Assembly (NCBI GenBank): GCA_964019425.1
Contig: OZ025864.1
Span: forward strand, 373,001-437,000
Reading direction: 5' to 3'
Length of the DNA stretch: 64,000 nucleotides
Source of the DNA: Flectonema sp. DT1601
Taxonomy: Eukaryota > Euglenozoa > Diplonemea > Diplonemida > Diplonemidae
The notes under the pieces were generated by a model, which saw only the letters and a program-made list of their open reading frames with translations, did not search any database and had not been told where the DNA came from. This document shows, one piece after another, positions 54,181-61,666 of the stretch. Made by a program: the position numbers and the translations under genes. The stretch's first letter is position 1. Each line of letters begins with the position of its first letter.

Positions 54181-54378
54181 TCTTTTTATTTACACAAATT
54201 AAGCCTCTTATTTTACTTAATAGTTTGCCGTTTTTTTGTATGATAATTACTTTTGTTATGGTGTTTATTTCATTCCCAAGGGAGCTTTCCAGCCCCCCTT
54301 GGATCAGAATATCGAAAGGGATTGATTGAGAATGAGTTAGCTTAGAGTATTTCTAAACAGTTTTTATTCATATCAAAC

Positions 54379-56163
54379 ATGAATGTTGCGTCACCCGCTC
54401 CTGGATTCTCAATGTGGGGAACACCTGTGAAGTCTCCGGAGGTTAATAAATTAAAACTACCAATCAAATCTATGAAGCTTGATGCTTTGAAAATATCTGA
54501 AAATACAGCAATGAGAGAGATCCTTGAAGGACACGAAGAATCAGTTGTTCATTACTCGCTAGTTGTAACTGAAGAGGCTAGTGGTGGGATGGATGTGAAT
54601 AGAATATTCGTTATCACTGATGCTACAATTTACAAATTCCCTAAACTAGCTCTCCAAACAGGAATCTCATTCGAAGCAGTCTTTCCTCTTATCAATCTAA
54701 CTCAACTTATTGTTTTAGAGGGTTCACAGCAGCCTTTTAGAGTCCAATTTAGAGGACTGAAACCTGCAACAGGTGAACGTCAACTATTCACAATACGGTT
54801 TAACGACGAAACAAAGATGAAGGAATGTATACTTCTGTTGTGTCATTTGAGACCAAACCTACCAATTATGAAGAAGAAGACTATTGAAGGAAGGCAGTTT
54901 GATATGTCGTACATAGATCCTCAACTTACAAAGACAAGAACACCACCAACAAGCACTCCACAAACAGCTATTGACAGAGTTTCACTTCCACTGACGTTGA
55001 AAGAAGAATTGCAAAAGAGAAGACAACAGGAAGGTGATCATCAATATTTGATTGGAAATTTTGATTCAACGAACACATCAAAAGGAGATACCAGACTAGC
55101 AAAGAGCGGCAACGACATGGAATCTGTTCATCGAGAAGGTAACGTATTTATTGAACATGACTGCAATCCTTTATCTACGATAGCTGAAACCACAACTCAA
55201 CACTACGATGGTAAACCTGCTGGGGCTCATATCGGACCATATGCAGCAGGGAGTAATAAGCACACAAAACTTATGAACATTCTGGATAAGTATGTTTCTA
55301 ATGCCATGTCAGATGGACCTCCTGGTGAGTCAGAAGACATCATCGTAATCCCACCCAACACTCTTCCTCATCATGGATATAATCCTCCCCCTGGTAGTAA
55401 ACCATATAGACGATACCTTGATGGTACTGCCAGGTTGATTGGTAAAACGCTTGAAGAAGTTCAGGAGGTTGGTCCTCATGGTTTGTCAGGTGCGAACTTC
55501 AAAGGAAAATATAATGAAAAGAAAAGCGTCGGGCTTCCTGCCGACAGATCTGCTGAAAGAAAAGAAGTTACCGAAATGCTGATGGCCAGAGAGGCAATGC
55601 AGACACACTACATAAAGGAATCCATCGATGATAAAAATAAAAAGTCAGCTGCAGTCTCATTTAGACAACAACAAGCAACGTCTGAAGGTCGATATGAAAG
55701 GAGGAGAACACTACAGGATATGCTTGCTAATATGAAATATGAACATGGTCTTAATGAATATGTTCAGGAACAACAACATAAAAACCATTCAAACAATATT
55801 AGGAGAACTGTCGACACCAGACGTATCGAATTAGTATCAAAAGAACATAAGCAGGCGGCTAGGAGAGCTCGTCGTACTCAAATTAAAGAAGATTCTCTAA
55901 GACAGCTTCCTTCGATTGTTAAAACTCCGAAATCACAAACCCAATCCATACCCCTTCCGATGATAGAAAATGAAATAATTGAAGTCTTGTCATTTCCACC
56001 AGAATCGGTTCCATCACCGTCACCTGATGAGGAAACTAATCAAATAATTGGTGTACCTGAGGACTACTCATCTTGTACTGATGCATCTGACACTGGACAT
56101 ATGTATCGCATACCTACTGAAGAAGAATTAGCCTATCACGAAAGACTAGCTGGTCTTTCATAA
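54379..56163 (+). CDS. Protein with N-terminal PH-like domain
   Basis: A 594-residue protein. Residues ~48-170 look like a PH-like fold: strands HYSLVVTEE, NRIFVITDATIYKF and FPLINLTQLIVLEG, then RQLFTIRFND and a closing amphipathic helix KMKECILLLCHL. Such domains bind lipids or proteins. The rest is polar, charged and probably disordered, with a helical Arg/Lys/Gln-rich part at ~395-520 and an acidic Pro-rich end. No catalytic motif is visible. It may be a cytoskeletal or membrane-associated adaptor. It begins 198 bases after the cyclase stop; an AG at 54359-54360 precedes the ATG. Confidence 0.78.
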   Translation: MNVASPAPGFSMWGTPVKSPEVNKLKLPIKSMKLDALKISENTAMREILEGHEESVVHYSLVVTEEASGGMDVNRIFVITDATIYKFPKLALQTGISFEAVFPLINLTQLIVLEGSQQPFRVQFRGLKPATGERQLFTIRFNDETKMKECILLLCHLRPNLPIMKKKTIEGRQFDMSYIDPQLTKTRTPPTSTPQTAIDRVSLPLTLKEELQKRRQQEGDHQYLIGNFDSTNTSKGDTRLAKSGNDMESVHREGNVFIEHDCNPLSTIAETTTQHYDGKPAGAHIGPYAAGSNKHTKLMNILDKYVSNAMSDGPPGESEDIIVIPPNTLPHHGYNPPPGSKPYRRYLDGTARLIGKTLEEVQEVGPHGLSGANFKGKYNEKKSVGLPADRSAERKEVTEMLMAREAMQTHYIKESIDDKNKKSAAVSFRQQQATSEGRYERRRTLQDMLANMKYEHGLNEYVQEQQHKNHSNNIRRTVDTRRIELVSKEHKQAARRARRTQIKEDSLRQLPSIVKTPKSQTQSIPLPMIENEIIEVLSFPPESVPSPSPDEETNQIIGVPEDYSSCTDASDTGHMYRIPTEEELAYHERLAGLS

Positions 56164-56201
56164 AACGACGTGAACGCAGAGTAGATTTTTTTTTTTTTGT
56201 A

Positions 56202-56239
<38 letters not shown>

Positions 56240-56507
56240 TTATTTATTTGTAGCTGTATTGAACTTTGTGTTTTATTTTTTTTAAAAAATTATAACTTTT
56301 TTTTTTTTAACTGTGTAAAGTTGTTTATATTATAATTTTTACAGCTGACCTACTACACAAATTGATAACAAGAAGTAGAGCTTGGATGTAGACAATGGAG
56401 CAGCACTTTAACTTTTGCACCCTAAAAAAAGAGATTTTTTTATTCTGTTTTTTTTACTTTCACCAGTCAACCATTATCAACAAAAAAAAAAAAAAAAAAA
56501 AAAAAAA

Positions 56508-58811
56508 ATGGGTCGTAAAAGGCCTCGCAAGACCCCAACAGAAACAAAACAAGAGAATCAAGAACTAGCTAATGCACTCAACACAGTGAGAGAATTAATA
56601 TCGACTGAGGGTTTTATTGCGAAACTGACGGAGTTCGCAGGAGAAGAAAGACAAGTTGGGAAAGACATAGTTGAAAAAGCTCTTCGGCAATCAATAAAAA
56701 ATGAAACAGAAGCGACACAACTAAAAGACGAATACATAACACAGATTATGAACAGAGCGAAGAAAGCTAAAAGAGTACCAAAACAGAATGCAACAGACGA
56801 GGCGACGCAAACAACACTTCCAGACACTGCTTTTGTATCTGAATTAATCTGGGTAATAAAACACCATGGAGTAATACAGTCTACTGATGAGAGAAGAAAG
56901 GCGAGGGGATGTACTGAAAACCGACCAACTGATACGTTGGGAGCAAAACACTTCTTTGAATATTACAAACAACAAAACATAATGCCTGAACAAGAGTACG
57001 ATGCATTCATGAAAACCTTGTCAACACCTCTCCCGATGGTTATGAGGTTTACAGACACTCGCTCATACTCCAGTGAAATTCTGAATCAACTACAAACCAG
57101 ACCAGAACTATCAAAGAACTTAACGCCAATAAAATGGCTCGAGTCATCAACAATGGCAGTCAAAATGCTTCACAGTCAATATCACTCAAAAGATCCAGAA
57201 TTACAAAAAGCAAGTGAATGGTGTAAAAACCAACACTCTCTGGGAACGTCTTCCTTTCAAGAAGAAGTCTCTCTCATACCTGTTCACTTGCTAAGACCAG
57301 AACCAAGTGACTTAGTGTTAGACATGTGTTCAGCACCAGGTTCCAAACTAATGCACTGCGCAGACATAATGACTAAAAAGAGTATTGAGAACAAGACTCC
57401 GATAACGGGAGGAATCGTTTCCAATGAAATTGAAAAGAAGAAAGCCAGACAAGTTCTTCCGGGAAGACTCAAAAGAGGACATGCTTCTCACATAATCGTG
57501 TTGCAATCAGATGCTAGATTACTACCGAGTTTTATTGACAGAGAAATGAACAGAATTAGATTTGATAAAATTATATGCGACGTCCCGTGCACTGGAGATG
57601 GAACTGCTAGAAAGGCTGAAGCTTTAGAAACCTGGTCTGCCCATTATGGACTTGGATTACATCATAAGCAATTACAAATATTATTGAAAGGGATCGACAG
57701 CTTAGCTGTTGGTGGAACTCTTGTCTACTCAACCTGCTCTTTGAATCCAATTGAAAATGAATCTGTCGTAGCTGCGGCTTTGGCATCAAAACCGAATGAA
57801 ATAAAAGTTGAATTCATTCCTCAGGAAGCAATTCCAACACTGAGAGCGCAACCAGGGCTGACAACATGGCAAGTTCCAGATGAATCTGGAAAACTGTTCT
57901 CTGTATGTCCTGAAGATAAAGAATCCCTTCAAAACAGTAATTGGAGACCAACAATGTTTCCACAAACTGAAACATCAATAAATGAACAGCTTCCGAACTG
58001 TCTGAGAATGCTTCCACATCATAACGACACCGGAGGGTTTTTCGTTGCCGTCATAAAAAGAATCAAACTAGCAGAACCAAAGGAAAGCGATCCGGTTCCG
58101 ATCCTACCGAGAAAGGCTCAGCAATCAAATTCCAAAGCTGAGGATCAACCAGCAGCAAACTCTACAAATACTTACAAATTAGGAGGCATGAGAAATGCGA
58201 AGCTATACTACGAACTGGGATCTAATGTGGATGAGATTTGGCAGCAGGTTCAAAGTTATTATGATTTCTGTTCTAATGATCCAACAGAATTGGGATTGAA
58301 TTTACCCATACTGGTTCAGATGGATGATCAAGATAGGAGTAAGAAGAAGAATTTATACACTTGTACTCCTGGAGTTTTGAAGATACTTCGTTCGTATATT
58401 CCCAATACTCAGAGTAACTTTGTTGTTGTTTCAGCTGTTGGTTGTAGGATGCTTACTCTTATAAAAGGAAAATACCTCGCTGGTCAGACTAAATGTAATT
58501 ATCGGCCGGCCTTTGAAGGATGTCGTAGTCTGGCTTTAATCTCTTCAGATTCTAAGAAGATAACTTTATCATCAGCAGAACTCATTAGGTTACTCGACGA
58601 TAAGTCAATTCCAACATCATCACTTTCTGTGTTACCTGAACCACTTTATGTTGGTCCTTGTCTTGTCGGGCTTCACAACCAATTATCTAACTCTATGTGG
58701 TCAGAAGTATGGCTGTCTTGTATTCTACTAAATCACAAATTAGAATTAAATGTTGAGGATCATGAGAGGGTTGGACTCTTGAAGCTTTTAAAAGATGTAT
58801 TCGAGAAATAA
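56508..58811 (+). CDS. NSUN2: tRNA (cytosine-5-)-methyltransferase NSUN2/Trm4 family
   Basis: A 767-residue protein from the ATG at 56508. The same frame is open from 56415, but that extension is a Lys run encoded by a 27-base A-run and spans the AG at 56465-56466, so the later ATG (MGRKRPRK) is chosen. The Rossmann methyltransferase core has motif I LDMCSAPGSK (272 on), motif IV DVPCTGDGTARK with Cys361, and motif VI STCSLNPIENE with nucleophile Cys410. The GxxxFQEEVSLIP segment before motif I and the DGT-x-RK after PC mark the Trm4/NSUN2 branch, which makes m5C in tRNA at several positions. Length and C-terminal region fit the family. Expected in nucleus or cytosol. Confidence 0.95.
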   Translation: MGRKRPRKTPTETKQENQELANALNTVRELISTEGFIAKLTEFAGEERQVGKDIVEKALRQSIKNETEATQLKDEYITQIMNRAKKAKRVPKQNATDEATQTTLPDTAFVSELIWVIKHHGVIQSTDERRKARGCTENRPTDTLGAKHFFEYYKQQNIMPEQEYDAFMKTLSTPLPMVMRFTDTRSYSSEILNQLQTRPELSKNLTPIKWLESSTMAVKMLHSQYHSKDPELQKASEWCKNQHSLGTSSFQEEVSLIPVHLLRPEPSDLVLDMCSAPGSKLMHCADIMTKKSIENKTPITGGIVSNEIEKKKARQVLPGRLKRGHASHIIVLQSDARLLPSFIDREMNRIRFDKIICDVPCTGDGTARKAEALETWSAHYGLGLHHKQLQILLKGIDSLAVGGTLVYSTCSLNPIENESVVAAALASKPNEIKVEFIPQEAIPTLRAQPGLTTWQVPDESGKLFSVCPEDKESLQNSNWRPTMFPQTETSINEQLPNCLRMLPHHNDTGGFFVAVIKRIKLAEPKESDPVPILPRKAQQSNSKAEDQPAANSTNTYKLGGMRNAKLYYELGSNVDEIWQQVQSYYDFCSNDPTELGLNLPILVQMDDQDRSKKKNLYTCTPGVLKILRSYIPNTQSNFVVVSAVGCRMLTLIKGKYLAGQTKCNYRPAFEGCRSLALISSDSKKITLSSAELIRLLDDKSIPTSSLSVLPEPLYVGPCLVGLHNQLSNSMWSEVWLSCILLNHKLELNVEDHERVGLLKLLKDVFEK

Positions 58812-58827
58812 TCTTTTTTTTTTTTTT

Positions 58828-58960
58828 GCATTTTAACAAGTATTGTAAGAACGAAAAGGAATGTTGGGCAGCACACACGTAAACCTCCTTTTGCTTTATC
58901 AGTTTAAAGTCGGTTCACGGGTTTCGTGCGCAAGCAAATTATTACGTAGTTTTGTAGCAG
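58828..58960 (+). repeat. R3 interspersed repeat, copy 5
   Basis: It starts 17 bases after the NSUN2-like stop, directly after a T-run. It matches the other copies through CGGTTCACGGGTTTCGTG and then diverges. With copy 1 it is the second example lying at the 3' end of a gene, before the acceptor of the next gene (AG at 59055-59056). Confidence 0.85.
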
Positions 58961-59078
58961 ACAAGGCATAGCTGCAGCAAGTCATCATGTGGCAAGTTTC
59001 GAACAGTTATCTGTGGTTATTTGTTTCTCATTAAAGTTTTATTTCATTCCCTTCAGCCTCAGGTATCATTCCCTCAAG

Positions 59079-59861
59079 ATGAAGTTGAACATTGCCTACC
59101 CAGAGACCGGTGCCCAGAAGACCTTCGAACTCGATGACGAGAAGGCGATTGCCAGAATCGTCGACAAGCGTATCGCTCAGGTGTGTATTATTATTTGTGC
59201 TATTTTTTGAGATCATCTTTCTTAACGGAACAATAATAAAATTACCGAACAGGACTTCGACGGAGGTCTTCTCGGAGACAACTACGCCGGATACGTTTTC
59301 CGTATCACCGGAGGATGTGACAAGCAGGGATTCCCTATGAAGCAGGGTATCCTTGTAAACAGCAGAGTTAAGCTTCTCCTTACCCGTGGAGAGGTTGGAT
59401 ACCAGGCATGGAGAGGTCGTGGAGGAGAGAGAAACAGAAAGTCAGTCCGTGGATGCATCGTAGGATCTGACATCTCTGTTCTCGCCCTCATCATCATTAA
59501 GAAGGGAACCCAAGAGATTGAGGGAGTCACTGACATCAGCAGACCAAGAAGATTGGGGCCAAAGAGAGCTTCCAACATCAGAAAGTTGTTCGACTTGGAC
59601 AGAGACGATGATGTTAGAAAGTTCGTCATCCGTCGTGAGGAGAAGGGTCACTCAAAGGCACCAAAGATCCAGCGTCTTGTCACCCCTGTCTCAAGACAGA
59701 GAAGAAGACAGAAGAGAGCTTCCCTCAAGGCCAGATTCGAAGGAGCAAAGGACCAGAGAGACGTCTACTACGCAACCATCACCAGCCGTCGTCAGACCGC
59801 CAAGTTGAGATCCAAGGCCAAGGCCGTCCGTGTTGCCGTTGCCGCCTCCAAGAAGAACTAA
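59079..59861 (+). CDS. RPS6: Ribosomal protein S6 (eS6), with one cis-spliced intron
   Basis: Exons 59079-59180 and 59253-59861 encode 236 residues, the usual eS6 length. The protein matches eS6 throughout: [52 protein letters not shown]-like [44 protein letters not shown] and the basic C-terminal helix. It is a 40S subunit component near the mRNA path; the C-terminal phospho-Ser cluster of animals is absent here (ends AASKKN). Codon use is strikingly richer in C-ending codons than neighbouring genes, as expected for a highly expressed gene. The start is preceded by TTCATTCCCTTCAG. It lies between NSUN2-like and UBA-PUB genes. Confidence 0.97.
59181..59252 (+). other. 72-nt GT-AG intron in RPS6
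   Basis: The donor is GTGTGT, the acceptor ACCGAACAG. Reading through gives an in-frame TGA, while removing exactly these 72 bases joins IAQ to DFDGG as in other eS6 proteins. It is the only cis-intron I can define with confidence in the window. Confidence 0.93.
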
Positions 59862-60162
59862 GTTGGGTACCTGAAAGAACGATTTCTTCTCAAATCCAAA
59901 AAAAAAAAATTTAAAAAAAACCCCAAAAAAAAATAAAAAAATTTCAAAAAATAAATTAAAAAATAAAAGATTCCCACAAGTATCATTGTGCCTGTCTCTG
60001 GGACATCAGTTCGGGGGGGAATATGTACCAACGAATGTTACTTTAGTTAGCGTTAGTCTATTTTCCTTTTATCACAGCCATGACACGAGACACAAGCTGA
60101 GAATACATTTTTAAGTTGAAAACAAAAAAACCAATTTCGCACATCAGAACCAACCAACAAAT

Positions 60163-61560
60163 ATGGCTGGTCGACAACCTGATGCTGAAGTCACATTCAC
60201 TGATGCAGACGGTGATTCCATTCGATTAACTGCAGAGGTCCAAAGCAACAGAGGAAGGGTATCTTTATTTCATAACAGTTCCTTCGCGTTATTCGTATCG
60301 AAAGCTGTCTATGCAACCAGTGAGAGAAAGTTATACATCAATGGACATGAAGCAACCATACAAATGAAAGAAGACGCTGACGACACCTTAAAGCAAATTG
60401 AGAACACCATAACCACTGGTAAGTCATCCTATATTCAAGCAGAAACAGTTGATGCTGCTGCTGAACTTGCTGCAGTCCGACAAAAAGAAGCCGACGACTT
60501 GGATGGGGAGGAAGATGACCTTTCACCTGAAATGGTCGCCAAAGCGAAGGCAGCCATCCTTAAAAAATCTGAAAAAGAAAAAAATCGTAAGAAAAAAGTT
60601 GCTCAAGAAACCTTAGACCAGCTAATTGAAATGGGTTATTCAAGAACAAGAGCAATAAGAGCCTTCACAAAGTGTGATGGCACAACAATAGAGATTGCTC
60701 TCTCTTGGTTAGAAGCTCATCAAACTGATGCTGACATCGACGATGAAATACCTGAGGCTGATCAACCAGAATGGTCTGTTCCACTTACTGCTGAACAGGT
60801 TGAAGTCAAAGCTAAAGAACTACAGCAGCAAATCCAGTCAAAAAAAGAACAACGACTCAAAGAAGAAAAAGAATTACAACGCCAACGAGAGAAAAAACGT
60901 CGAGAAGAAGGTCAGCAAAAGCGAGAAATCCAAGAAGAACACGACAAGAAGAAACGCCTGCAGGCATACGAAGAGAGACGTCGAGAGAAGGAAGCGGACA
61001 TCGCAGCGAAAGCAGCAATTAGAAAACAAATAAACGAAGATAGAATAGCTAAAGGTTGGGATCCGTTACCTGAACCTGAAGAGAAGGCGGTTAAGAAAAT
61101 AAGTAAAGAAGAGTTCTTTAAACAAGAATCAGATCGACAGAAGACTACTTCTGCTGCTGCCAACGACGATTGGGATCCAATGGCTCAAAATAAACAACCA
61201 GCAGCACCTGTTGCTTCTATCCAACCACAACCAATTCCTAGCTGTGATAACCTACCACTACCTGGACTTACACTAACCCCATCTGACCTTGAGGCGGCAG
61301 TAGCCGCCGTTAAGTCTCATGCGGGATGTGTAAAGGTACTGATTGCCTACACTACTAATATTGTGGGGGATCCGTTTAATCCGAAGTTTAGAACAATTAA
61401 AACGAGCAATAACACTTTTAATAAAAATATTCTCTGTGTTGATGGCGCGGTTAGGGTCCTGTTGTTGATGGGATTTAGACCTCAGGGAGATACCCTTCAC
61501 ATTAGTACAATTCATCTTCCAACTGCTGCTGAGGTGTTGCGATTACTGGAAGACAAGTAA
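60163..61560 (+). CDS. UBA- and PUB-domain protein, probable p97/VCP cofactor
   Basis: A 465-residue protein. Residues ~10-85 form a beta-rich N-terminal region that I do not recognise. Residues ~147-187 are a UBA domain (LDQLIEMGYSRTRAIRAF with the MGY loop, then EIALSWLEAH). Residues ~210-330 are a highly charged helix resembling the coiled region of UBXN1-type proteins. Residues ~368-455 are a PUB domain (LIAYTTNIVGDPFNPKFRTI, NKNILCVDGAVRVLLLMGF). UBA binds ubiquitin and PUB binds the tail of p97/VCP, so a bridging role in ubiquitin-dependent unfolding is likely. No UBX or peptidase domain is visible. AG at 60076-60077 precedes the ATG. Codon use returns to the AT-rich style after RPS6. 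Confidence 0.85.
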   Translation: MAGRQPDAEVTFTDADGDSIRLTAEVQSNRGRVSLFHNSSFALFVSKAVYATSERKLYINGHEATIQMKEDADDTLKQIENTITTGKSSYIQAETVDAAAELAAVRQKEADDLDGEEDDLSPEMVAKAKAAILKKSEKEKNRKKKVAQETLDQLIEMGYSRTRAIRAFTKCDGTTIEIALSWLEAHQTDADIDDEIPEADQPEWSVPLTAEQVEVKAKELQQQIQSKKEQRLKEEKELQRQREKKRREEGQQKREIQEEHDKKKRLQAYEERRREKEADIAAKAAIRKQINEDRIAKGWDPLPEPEEKAVKKISKEEFFKQESDRQKTTSAAANDDWDPMAQNKQPAAPVASIQPQPIPSCDNLPLPGLTLTPSDLEAAVAAVKSHAGCVKVLIAYTTNIVGDPFNPKFRTIKTSNNTFNKNILCVDGAVRVLLLMGFRPQGDTLHISTIHLPTAAEVLRLLEDK

Positions 61561-61666
61561 GCAACGTTTTTTTCTTTCTTTTTTTTTTTTTTTTTTTTTT
61601 CTTCTTCCCCCTTTCCGTTTCTAATTTTTTTTTTTCTTCCCTCCGATCTAGCCTACCACCCCCCGG

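Noticed and set aside
56415-56507. Upstream extension of the NSUN2-like gene
   Set aside because: It reads a Phe-rich stretch and a Lys run from an A-tract and crosses the likely acceptor; family proteins start MGRK-like.
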